DNA of 64,000 bases. It comes from Adineta vaga (Eukaryota > Rotifera). The notes beneath the pieces were generated by a model, which ran no database searches, was not told the origin of the DNA, and worked only from the letters and a program-made list of their open reading frames with translations. The translations under genes and the position numbers were made by a program. Positions 52,025 to 62,612 of this stretch are shown here, one piece after another. Location: NCBI GenBank assembly GCA_021613535.1, contig CP075492.1, positions 2,728,001 through 2,792,000 on the forward strand, written 5' to 3'. Position 1 is the first letter of the stretch. Every line of letters begins with the position of its first letter.

Positions 52025-53863
52025 TCTAAAAATAATTCCTTTATTTGCACATATAATTTGTTTTATGTCTCTTCTGAAAGAAAAAAAGTCTACGGTATAT
52101 ATAGTTCTCTCATACGAATATCAGTTGTTGATAAGTCAATTTGAAGTATATTTCTTTGTGTCTAAAGATACTTAATCTAATCATTTTACGGACAAAAAAA
52201 GATTGAGAATAAGTTATTGATGAACAAGATAACAAAAAGTTTGTTCAGAAATATTTTCATCATCAACATTATTTGTCAATTGATTATGCACTTTTCTTAA
52301 TAGAAAATCACGTACGATTCGAGAAGTACGGAATGTTTTTTACCTTATATATATGCACAACCAAATAATGAATATTGTGCAAATTGTATCATTCATCAGT
52401 TTAACTAAGATAAATAATTTTTTTCTTATCTTCTAATAAAAATGGAAAACATCATGAGACAGAAAAAAATATAGATAGTTTTTCGACAGCCAACTTATTC
52501 TTTGCTTCTACAGTATTTGTATTAAGTAATACATACTGATACATCTATCATATATAGCTCTAGTATCTTTCTTTTTCTTCCAATCAACGATAACTATAGT
52601 TTGAAAACTGCAATTCCCTTGTCATTTTTGTCTTTCATTGTTATATCAGTTGCAAAAGAAGTAACGAAGATAAATAAAAACAAATCTTTCAACAGAAGTA
52701 GTCTACAGAGTAGTTATCAACAATGGAGGCGTTTGTATTGCAAGTTGAAAAGATTAGATATTTTGACATGAAAATAAACCTCTTATCGCTAAACTAACAA
52801 CGTTACGATGTCCCCAAGCCGCCCACTCTTAATTGCCAGATACATATCCATTACATGAATCTAAAACATGCAATTAATGGTATCTTTTATCTACGATCAG
52901 TACTAAAACTTATTTTCCGTCGAATCATGACGCCAGTTGAGTTCACATTTGTACTAACTTGTCCGTGTAGTTCATTTTTTTTCATTCTTTCGTTTATTAT
53001 TGACTACAAGGTAACATGTGAGTGCACACAGTGAATATGATATGAAAAGAAAGCATAAACATCGATTTTTTTTTCTCGATATTATTATTAGATTATTGCA
53101 TCACTCGAGTTTACATTTACACAAAACTGATCGCGAAGTTCGTTTTTTTTTGGTTTTTGTACGTATTATTCAGTACAAAGTAAAGAGTAAATACGAAAGA
53201 TAGATATGATATAAAAAGAAAATGAAAGAGGATCACTGATTGAATATATAGATATGTAGGTTGGGTGCAGAATTAATTTTTTATAATGATAAAAGAAGAA
53301 GAAGAGAAATGAAAGTAAAATATTATGTGATATCGAAGTATATAAGAAAAAGTCACACTGTGCCCTCCGACTTTCTCTTGTTTCACAATCCTCGAAGTAT
53401 TTTGTCGAAGAGAGAGAGAGAGAGAGAGTTCACTCTGAAACTTTTATATCGAATTCAGTTTTTTGATAACGGAGATGCGTATAGAAGAGCTATGACATCG
53501 TTCACCTTTACTAATAGCACTCGAAGATTATTTGTCTAATGCGAAGACTAAGAACCAGATTTCAGCAGAGCGAACAGAAAAATACCATCCATAATAAGCA
53601 TTGTTTGCTTGGCTTCATAAAATTTCTGATGATTTGTGACTTAACGTTCCTAGAATCTTCGAAATTCCAAATTTATTTATCAGTAGACGGTTACAATCTA
53701 TTAACACATCTCTTTTTCTTCTTCTTTTCATTCTAAAATATCAATTTCAATTCCGCCTAGTCGAAATTTTAATTTTGCCCGCAACATATATATTTTTTTC
53801 TCACTTTAACACATCTGTATAGATAAACGAATATTTAGACGAAAAGTGTAATCGAACATAAAT
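52025..53863. other. Intergenic, no gene seen
   Basis: 1.8 kb, divergent promoter region for the Ig gene (-) and the SulP gene (+). It has an (AG)n run at 53408-53428 and what may be a diverged tandem duplication (segments near 52965-53060 and 53120-53215 share AGTTC, TTATT, GTAC and GATATGATAT landmarks). No gene seen; the frames 53018-53203, 53261-53539 and 53539-53736 lack motifs. Confidence 0.45.
53408..53428 (+). repeat. (AG)n microsatellite
   Basis: About ten AG dinucleotides in the intergenic region upstream of the SulP gene. Confidence 0.9.
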
Positions 53864-56014
53864 ATGAATTCTACGACTGATGAAATATATCATGAATCAT
53901 TACCGACAGTAAAGGGTTGGATAAAAAATAAACTAAACAATCCAAAAGAACAAATCAAAACTTATCTTCTTTCATTTTTTCCTTTTCTTACTTGGATTTA
54001 TCGTTACAATTTCATTTGGTTTATCAATGATATTATTGCTGGTCTTACAATTGGTGCTATTGTTATACCTCAAGGTATGGCTTATGCTAAATTAGCTAAA
54101 TTAGCACCTCAATTTGGTTTATACAGTTCATTTGTTGGTGTGGTTATCTATTGGATTTTTGGAACTAGTAAAGTAAGTTTTTCTTCAATATAAACAGAAC
54201 GAAGACATTTCTTTGAATAGGACATTACGATTGGACCTGTTGCTGTGATGTCAATATTAACAGGGTCTATTATTGATGATATTCATAAAGCTTATCCTCA
54301 ATATGAATTACATGTTATTGCGTCTTCACTTGCTTTTATTGTTGGATGTGTTGTTTTCGTATTGGGAGCATTTCGTCTTGGTTTTATTATTGATTTTATT
54401 CCATTACCAGCATTATCTGCATTTACAACTGGTTCAGCATTGAATATTGCAATGGGACAAATTCCAACACTAATGGGAAATGACAAATCATTCGATACAC
54501 ATCAATCAACATTTCTTATTTTTATTAATTTTTGGAAAAATATAAAATCTTGTAATATCAATGCAGTTCTAGGTTTAACAGCATTAGTTCTTCTTTATTC
54601 TATACGTTTTCTTTGTTCTTATGGTATTCGACATTATCCTCGTCGTAAAAAAATCTTTTTCTATATCAATACACTTCGTGCCGTATTAGTTATTTTGATT
54701 TATATATTGATTTCATGGTTAATTAATCGACATGATCCATCCCATCCTCGTACATCATTACTTGGAGATATTCCACGAGGTTTTCAAAATATGGCTGTAC
54801 CTTATTTAGATCAAACGATATTTTCTCAATTGATATCCTCTTTACCATCTGCTGTTATTGTTCTTGTTATTGAACATATTGCTATTGCAAAATCCTTTGC
54901 TCGAATTAATAATTATGTGATAAATTCAAATCAAGAATTGATTGCGATTGGTGTAACAAACATCGTGGGACCCTTTTTTGGTGCATATCCAGCAACGGGT
55001 TCATTTTCTCGAACAGCGATTAAATCAAAAGCTGGTGTTCGAACACCATTAGCTGGTCTTTTTACTGGTATTCTTTTAATATTGGCGATTTATCTTTTAA
55101 CGCCAGTTTTCTTTTGGATTTCACAAGCGAGTTTAGCAGCTATTATTATTCATGCCGTTGGTGATGTTATCATTGGACCAAAGACATTAAAACAATTTTG
55201 GCAAATTAATCCAATTGAATTTCTTATTTTTTGGATTAGTGTGATTATAACAATATTTTCAAATATTGAAAATGGAATTTATGTTGGAATTATATTGTCT
55301 CTTATTCTTTTACTCTTTCGTATTGCTAAAGGACAAGGACAATTTCTTGGTCAACTTGAATTAATCTCTAATAATTCTATTAAACGAAATGTTTATATTT
55401 CATTGAATCATTCAGATGGAATAAATCCAATGATAAATCCTATTTTAACTGATAATGGTATCATTATTTATCGTATGTATGAAAATTTTCTGTATCCTAA
55501 TGCTGTAAATTATATGGAAAAGTTAGTTAAAGAAATATTTGAAAAAACGCAAAATGGAAAAAGTTTTCTGTATAAAAATCTTGGTGAACAACCTTGGAAT
55601 TTGGAAACAAGACGTCATCCTGAAAAAGAATCTTTATCGGATGATAATCGTCCTTTTTTACATGCAATTATTCTTGATTTTACTGGTGTTTCACATATTG
55701 ATGTCACTGCTTTACAAAATCTTGTTGATATTCGGCAACAATTGGATGATTATGCAAATTGGGAAGTTCATTGGCATTTTGTTGGATTAGCAAATTCATG
55801 GGTTAAACGTGCACTCATTGCACGTGGTTTTGGATCTTCAAATCACGTGAAAACAAGTACTAATCTTTCGCCAAATATCAATGCTGTTTTAGTTCCAATA
55901 CTTGATACGAATTATCCACTATTTCATATTGATATTGAAGAAGCTTATCAAACAGCTGTTGACAATCTATCAATGCGTGAAAATAGTGACAATTTAGTGA
56001 CGACGGTGTCTTGA
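53864..56014 (+). CDS. SulP/SLC26 anion transporter
   Basis: Two exons (53864..54172 and 54221..56014) joined by a 48-bp intron give 700 residues. The membrane part begins DIIAGLTIGAIVIPQGMAYA, the SulP signature, followed by LAPQFGLYSSFVGVVIYWIF; the junction restores GTSKDITIGPVAVMS. About ten to twelve hydrophobic segments follow. A conserved block EHIAIAKSFARINNY and GPFFGAYPATGSFSRTAIKS matches fungal and animal family members. The C-terminal cytoplasmic STAS domain reads AIILDFTGVSHIDVTALQNL and VHWHFVGLANSWVKRAL. The transporter would move sulfate or other anions across a membrane. Several features look closer to fungal sulfate permeases (for example the SKDITIGPVA linkage), which could indicate acquisition; phylogeny would be needed. 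No neighbouring sulfate genes. Confidence 0.92.
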
Positions 56015-56473
56015 ATGACAAATAACATTCGTTCAGTTTTTTTTCAATATATATGTGTTCTCTTCTCAGATTTGAAATAAAAATTTGACTTGTTTTTTCA
56101 ACAGTTAACATCTATCAAACTTTTGAAATGAATATTACACATTTGAGTGTATGCTTGAAATTCGTGTAAAAATCTTCCTGCATTTATGTTAAACATTATT
56201 TTAAATGAATAAGAAGGATTTATTGCATGTTATGTTTGTCCAATAAATTCCAAAAGTGAATTATTATCAGTGAATAAAAACGATAATAATCGCCAAGCTC
56301 CGTATTGAGAACGCAAGAAAAAAATGCAAAACTATGTTTTCAACTTTTCATTGTTATATATCTGTTATATACGTCAAAGTTGAACTATGGATTAAGGCTT
56401 AAACATTTACTAAGATAAGTCACTATACTATATAACAAAAAAGAAAAGAAAAGAAAAGAAAAGAAAAGAAATA
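56015..56473. other. Intergenic between convergent genes
   Basis: AT-rich spacer between the SulP gene (+) and the operon-like minus-strand cluster. It ends in an AAAAG microsatellite (56437-56471). Confidence 0.6.
56437..56471 (+). repeat. (AAAAG)n microsatellite
   Basis: Six to seven AAAAG units directly downstream of the stop codon of the gene at 56474-56980. Confidence 0.9.
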
Positions 56474-56980
56474 TCAATGTGGTTCCACAACATCTACACC
56501 CAACTGATCAATCATGTATTGATCAAATAGTTGTGCAAGTTCGTTTAGGTGCTGCTTAGCCATATCGATTAATTCATCCCGTTCTTGTTCATTTAGTTCG
56601 GTTGGAGGTTTTTTTATGAGTTTTTGCAACAACTCAATTGCAGCGCCATGTAGATAATTTGGTAGTTCATCAACAGGAAACAATCTGTTTATAGCACGTC
56701 CAACTAAGTTCTTCTTGATTGATTGGACTGATTCTTCATTGTCATAATAAATATAAACAAATGTGTCACTTAAACCAGGTAATGGCCCTTCTGCAAGTTC
56801 TGTATCAAAATGAGGAAGAAATAAATGTTTATCCTTATCAATTTGATTAGTAATGTGACCACGACATTCTTGATTGTTCTGAAGACGTTTAAATATTCGA
56901 AGATTGATTATAGTATCATAACCGATATGCGTATTTTGAGGATCTAGAAGAATTAATAATTGTATGCCAATATCAGCCAT
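56474..56980 (-). CDS. 168-residue protein, downstream cistron of the ART-TPR cluster
   Basis: Single exon starting MADIGIQLLILLDPQNT and ending GVDVVEPH. The first 100 residues alternate hydrophobic strands (IQLLILLDPQ, TIINLRIFKRL, TFVYIYYDN) and helices, resembling a small alpha/beta domain. The second half is helical and charged (YLHGAAIELLQKLI, ELNEQERDELIDMAKQHLNE). The layout echoes the N-terminal domain of the ART-TPR protein and the C-terminal module at 57067-57571. The gene lies 86 bp downstream of the ART-TPR stop, and its ATG is preceded after 6 bases by TTTTAG (on the minus strand), a 3' splice site. No matching donor exists upstream in coding phase, which suggests spliced-leader trans-splicing in an operon. 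Function unknown. Confidence 0.7.
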   Translation of the reverse strand: MADIGIQLLILLDPQNTHIGYDTIINLRIFKRLQNNQECRGHITNQIDKDKHLFLPHFDTELAEGPLPGLSDTFVYIYYDNEESVQSIKKNLVGRAINRLFPVDELPNYLHGAAIELLQKLIKKPPTELNEQERDELIDMAKQHLNELAQLFDQYMIDQLGVDVVEPH

Positions 56981-56993
56981 ACTTATCTAAAAC
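56981..56993 (-). promoter_or_regulatory. 3' splice acceptor six bases before a start codon (possible trans-splice site)
   Basis: On the minus strand ATGTTTTAG is followed by ATAAGT and the ATG at 56980. The intergenic distance to the upstream gene is only 86 bp. Spliced-leader trans-splicing and short intercistronic gaps are known in bdelloid rotifers, so this site probably receives a leader. Confidence 0.5.
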
Positions 56994-57066
56994 ATTAAAG
57001 AAATATAGGCAATTGTTTACAATACAATAATTCAATAAAAATTAAAAAAAAAGCTGTTTTTAAAGT

Positions 57067-60000
57067 TTATTTTGATGTTTCTGGTTTTGTTTGGCCGATA
57101 ATTTGGGCAAGACGCTTATAAAGTTCTTTGCCCCGTTGAAAATAGTCGCGCGCTAAATCTTTATCACCTTGCTTCGCGTATTCGCCACCTAATCTTCGAC
57201 AGTTATTAGCTGTGTCAAGTGCCCAACGAACAGCTAGTTCTTCTTCATCTTCGCAAAAGATGGAAACTTTGGGAAAACTACTAAAAAACTTATATCGTTG
57301 TTCGCTTGTTTGTGACGATTTACCCAACACATAAATAGATTCAATATGGCGAATAGACGAAAAGTTTGCGAGTAAGCGATCTCGCTCGTCACTAGAATCG
57401 GTCATAATTTCAAATACGATATTTTGAACTTGTTCATTTGATTTGAGATTCGATAGACACTCAGATGGCATTCTAGGAGGCATTAGATGGCCATCAGTTA
57501 ATTCAAACATTATTGAATGCAGACGAGATTGACATTGTGAATGAAGAACGAGAAGACATGGATAGCTCCATCTATATATTCAAATAGTTGATTTTGTTGT
57601 TGAAAGAAATATACTTACTGATTAAAGTTTTTGTTCATAGCAGTCTCGCTACATTCTGCTTGATGAAGAATTTCATCATGGTAGCTTTCATACTTTTCCA
57701 TGTCAGATGGATTGGGCTCGCAACTGTGACGTGCAATATTAAGAGCTCTTGCTGAATGATCGATAGCCGAGTCATGCCGTTGAAGACCGTTTAGAACCAT
57801 TGCAATATAATGATGACTTTCGGCGAGGGATGGATGATTGGATGGAAAAGACTTTGCTCGTATATCAAATGCAGTTTCATAGTATGAAAGAGCCAAAGAA
57901 TAATCTCCTGTCAATTGATGCATTTTACCTATATTATTACGAGTGATAGCAAGTGAAGGATGATTAGATGGAAGTGTTTTTTGTTGAATCTTAAGTGCTT
58001 TCTCAAAATAAAATAATGCATCTGAGTGAGAATTTTTCAGTTGATGCGCATGACCAATATTGTTGCAGGTGATTGCTAACAATATATGATCAGATGGAAG
58101 AATAACCTGCTGAATTTTAAGCATCTTCTTATAGTTTGAAACTGCATTTTTGTAATCACGCATCTCCACGCAAAGTTTACCGATATTGTTGTACGTAGTA
58201 ACTAGATCAGGATGACTGGAAACAAGAGATTTTTGTTGGATTTCTAATGCCTTTTGATAATCAGAACGCGCAATGGAAAAGTTTTGCATAGCATTATGCG
58301 CTTGTCCAATATTGTTATGTGTAGTTGCTAACAAAGGATGATCGCAAGGAAGAGATTTCTGACGAATTTCAAGTGCCTTTTCATGATTTGAAAGTGCAAT
58401 TGAATATTCTTCCATAGCGTAATATACTCGACCGATGTGTTCATATGTTGTTGCCAATTGGGGATGATTGGATGGAAGACTTCCTTCTTGGATGACAAGT
58501 GTCTTTTGCAAGTGAGATAATGCAATGGGATAATTGGCCATTGAATCATATACGCTACCAATATGACTATGAGTAGCAGCGAGATCAGGATGATTAAATG
58601 GCAAAGACGTCTGTTGGATTTCAAGCGCCTTTTCATGGTGTGAAAGTGCAGTTGAATGCTCTCCTAAAGTGGAACAGACTTGACCGATGTTGTTATGCGT
58701 AATTGCTAGTGAGGGATGACTAGGTGGAAGGGATTTCTGCAGAATTTCAAGGGCTTTTTGATAATGGGAGAGTGCAACTGAATATTCTCCCATAGCGTAA
58801 TACACTTGACCGATATTTTCATATGTTGTTGCCAAATCGGGATGATTGAATGGAAGACTTTTTTCTTGGAGTTCAGAAGTTTTCTCTGGAGGAGATGATG
58901 CTATTGAATGAGAATCATTTAGCGGAAGGCTTTTCTCTTGAAGTGCAAGAGTTTTTTGTAGGTAGGAGACTGCGGCTGCGTAATTTCCCATTAAATTATA
59001 TACCTGACTAATATTGTTGTATATTGTAGTCAGTTCAAGGTGGTTGGGTGCTAAAGATTCTTCATTAATCTTAACTGTTTCTTCATAATAACGCAAAGCA
59101 GTCAAATAGTCTCCTTTCAATTGATGCACTTCGCCAATATTATTGTAGATACGAGCTAACGCAGAAGGATTTGGTATAATGAGTTTTTTGTGAATTTCAA
59201 GTGCCGTTTGATGATAATAAAGTGCGCTAGTAAAATCACCTTTCTCTTTAAAAATATATCCAAACTGATCGTACAAAGGCACAAGTTGCTCTCGATCAAC
59301 ATTGGAGGTTGTATGAAGTAGTGTTTGAAAGATTTCTTCGGCTTTATCAAACTCGCCCATTTTGATTAAAAGTTTGCCCAATCGATGTAATGGATTAGGT
59401 CCTTCGATTTCGTTACGTAAACTTTGAGCGAGACATTGAAGCTGTTCATCAGTATCGCTTGTTAAGGTCATATCTATACTCCACAAATAGTCAGTAACTT
59501 GTTCAATTGCATCGATTCGAAAAACAGAATGCATCGAAAATAGAATTTCATTTTCACAAAATGGTATATCATTGACATCACTCAATGGAACGAAAGGAAT
59601 CGACGAGATTGATGGATCAACAGTGACTTCAAAAATGATACCAATCAATTCAGAATTTTCTTCTGCAGATTCAGCATATAAGAGTGCTTCGGGAGAATTT
59701 GTTGTTGTTGACAAAAAGTTAGTGAAAGCAATGAGACAGCCAATGTTTTTCTCTAACTGCACGAAATCGTTTTTTGCCATAACTTGACCTCGATAGATAG
59801 TCATTTTGTTACTTTTATCTTGTGATAAATATATCTGCTTAATTTGTTGATATAGATCTTTTATGTAAAACCCCATTTTGATAATAACTTCGATATTCTG
59901 CGTTCGTAACGCGCTAGAAAGCATTGAAACGATGAATGATTCTTTTATATACCACCACAGAGCCGAATGAGATTCGTAATCTCGTTCGAAATCATTGATT

Positions 60001-60731
60001 CTATGCAACTGTACTTTGTTATCGTGATATTGTTTACGGCAGAGTTCAATGAAGTCTTTCTTTGCTGCTTTTTCATATTCCATTTCGAGAAGAATCTCTG
60101 TGAGTAATTGTGAATACATAAATGATTGATCAAGTCCATTCAGATCAAAAGTGGATGCTGTCGAGATAACGTTAGTCGGTATACCATCTTGATCACCATG
60201 TTTAATATTTCGTTGAAGTTGATCACAAATGGATGAAATATCGAAGAAGACACCTTCAACTTTCTTCCATGCAGAAGTACATTGTTCATGTTTAACGTCG
60301 TCGGTAGAAAAAATGTAAATCGAATCAAGTTGAACTGTATCGTGAATAGGTGGTATGACAGTTTTAGCGATTGATTCCGATACAATGAGGAAAAATTTAG
60401 CATATTCAATTTCCATGATAAAATCGATACATAGATTAACATCAGTGAATACTTTCGTTGAACTTATAATTTGCTGAAGTTGGTTGATCGAATTTTGATA
60501 ATTCTTATCCGTTTCGTCTATATTTTGATCTAACCAAATGCAAATAAACTTTTTCATTCGATGAGTTGACCAATATCGAAGAGAAATGTTATTATTCATA
60601 GAATGTGGTTGGCCGTTGCTGGAAGTCATGCGTATGTTGTCACTTTCCGACAAGTTTGACTTTGCATTTTCTTGAATATCATCAGTATTGTTAGATTCGG
60701 AGGCAGCATTTACACCATCAGACGACGACAT
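57067..60731 (-). CDS. NAD:arginine ADP-ribosyltransferase fused to tetratricopeptide (kinesin-light-chain-like) repeats
   Basis: Two exons, 60731..57619 and 57571..57067, joined by a 47-bp intron, give 1205 residues. Read without splicing, the frame stops at TAA within the donor CAGTAAG. Splicing yields QWSYPCLLVLHSQ and an open 168-codon second exon. N-terminal (about 50-190): alpha/beta domain (FICIWLDQN, AKFFLIVSES, LDSIYIFSTDD). About 220-430: ART domain of the R-S-E class with TIYRGQV (Arg, near 313), FTNFLSTTTNS (Ser/Thr, near 339) and CENEILF (E-x-E, near 393); all three catalytic positions are intact. About 430-1010: twelve or more TPR units of the form SLPSNHPDLATTYNNIG. The C-terminal exon has another alpha/beta module (SIYVLGKSSQTSE) and TPR-like helices (GDKDLARDYFQRGKELY). 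It would transfer ADP-ribose to proteins bound by the TPRs. ART-TPR genes are greatly expanded in bdelloids. An acceptor (CACAG) lies one base before the ATG. Confidence 0.9.
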
Positions 60732-60745
60732 TCTGTGAAAGATTT
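60732..60745 (-). promoter_or_regulatory. 3' splice acceptor one base before the ART-TPR start codon
   Basis: On the minus strand AATCTTTCACAG is followed by one base and the ATG at 60731. A pyrimidine-rich stretch precedes it. No exon is visible just upstream, so it is either a 5'-UTR intron end or a spliced-leader acceptor for the first gene of the cluster. Confidence 0.4.
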
Positions 60746-61974
60746 ATGTTGGTACGTGTTTGTTAGTAATTATAGTTTAAATAATAAGAAATAGTTTGAA
60801 GAATGAAAGCTTGTTTATCTACAAATACATGTATAATAAAATAATAAAAACTTCTATAAGTTATTTTTTACTTCATTCTGTCTACTACTGAAGATGAATA
60901 AGAAAAAAATACTAGTATATGTGAATAAGCTAATATTTTTCTTCCTTTCTATTCGTATCTTGCCTTAACGTATGTGCGCATTCAGAATAAAAAAAAACAA
61001 ATATAATTTTCATGACAACATTACCTACTTCATTCGCCGGCCACTTTTGCGTTCTTCTTTTTTCTTTATTTTCTTGCATAGAAGCGATTGTAATTTCTGT
61101 CACAAAATGGTGTACGACTCCTTTTCAAAATAAATTTGAGAACATTGAATTATAACTCCAGTAGAGGCGGTTCAACACACCACCAAGTATTTGAAGCATT
61201 CGTGAAAAGTTATAATAATTCGACTCAAAAGTACTCATCACTTTATTTGTTTATACGGTGGAAAAATTGAGAATTCAAAGTGGACTGAGTGACAAAAAGA
61301 AGAAGATCAACGAAACTGTTAATATGATATACTAAAAGATAGAGCATGAAACACTGAACAAAATGAGCCAAGATGCGGAAAAGCGGATCCTGAAGCAGCC
61401 ACTTTAAATCGCAGTAAACCGATTAAAATTCATCAGATTCAACAAAAATTCAAGGGAGTTTACGAAAACTTGTTGTGATCCGCCAATATTTACGGTAGTG
61501 TGACGATTTTTGATGGAAGAGATGTATGCGCTGATGGAACTACGTCTTTATTTATTTCTTTCTCGTAAATCGCATCGTTCTGATACAAAACACGCGTTTG
61601 TATACTCGTCCCTACAGAAGAGAATACAAGAAAATATTTTATCAAAGTACATCAGAATGTACAGAAATAAGGATAATCCATTAGATGAGAAAAACCGTAT
61701 CAGGCGTACAGCGCATGTCAGAGAGATTGCCACAGGTAGTTCTTCGAAAACAACATAATTTAGAAAGAACGAAGAACATGGATCCACTTTTCCCCCCTTG
61801 TTCACACCCTCAACGAACACAGAAAAACTTCTTTATAGATAGTGTGTTTCATCATATCATATTTTTACGAACAAGTCGATGTTCAAAAGTGGAATAAAAC
61901 TGTTGTGACAAAAATTGTGAACCATATGTTAGATTTAATCTAAGAGCCGAATAAAAAATACTGCTATGTTGAAC
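60746..61974. other. Intergenic, no gene seen
   Basis: 1.2 kb upstream of the ART-TPR gene. The frames at 61510-61758 (+) and 61548-61820 (-) overlap each other and show no domain. Nothing else noted. Confidence 0.5.
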
Positions 61975-62612
61975 ATTTTTAATTTCAGTTCATCCGAACA
62001 AGAATAAAATCCATCACGTTTATATTCTTCTACTTCAAGCGCTGATGTACATTGTTCATCGGGATGTCGAGCTCTAATTACTGGAGATCGTGCTTGTATT
62101 AATAAACCATTAATATCTTTTATATGTGCTTTGCCATCAGGCCATATAATCTATTTCGCTAATGGAAACGTTCGTTGTCCAAGAGTTTTCAATTTCTCCG
62201 TTGTTTTTGCAGTAACACTATAAATGGTGTAGCTTCATTGCCTCTATTAATAATATCCCATGTATAAGTAGATTTAGTCCTCCTACGTTTTCTATTAGCT
62301 CTAAGTATTTGTGCATCAAGTAGAGGATCATACCAATTGATGATAATTGTGAAAATTATAACTTTCCGTATTTGTATGAATTTGTATTGAATTGTTGAGA
62401 ATACGTTCAGCGAATCCTGATTGATCCCACCAAGTTGCATCCTCAATAAACTGCTGTGAATCATATTCTATAACATATTTTAGTTTATCTATGCAACTGT
62501 TATAACCTAATAGTGAGAGAAAATTTGTTAAGTTATTCTCGCAATTAATCAAATTTGAATGAATTAAATCTTCTGAATCAATCACTTTCAATTTTATAGA
62601 TAAAGTTAACAA
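61975..62612 (-). pseudogene. Decayed gene, unknown family
   Basis: Minus-strand blocks with good coding character occur in changing frames: KLKYVIEYDSQQFIEDATWW (about 62430-62490), ILNNSIQIHTN (about 62370), then in another frame INWYDPLLDAQILRANRKRR (about 62280-62345) with GNEATPFIVLLQKQRR (about 62195-62240), a stop, and in a further frame WPDGKAHIKDINGLLIQARS followed by RARHPDEQCTSALEVEEYKR and DGFYSCSDEL (about 61985-62140). At least three frame changes or stops break it. I do not recognise the family, though the last block is strikingly protein-like and could be searched. Confidence 0.5.

Noticed and set aside
57067-57510. Separate gene downstream of the ART-TPR frame
   Set aside because: A consensus donor at the apparent stop and an acceptor at 57572 join it in frame to the ART-TPR gene, and the total length is divisible by three.
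61510-61820. Overlapping frames on both strands
   Set aside because: They overlap antisense, have no motif and no splice support.
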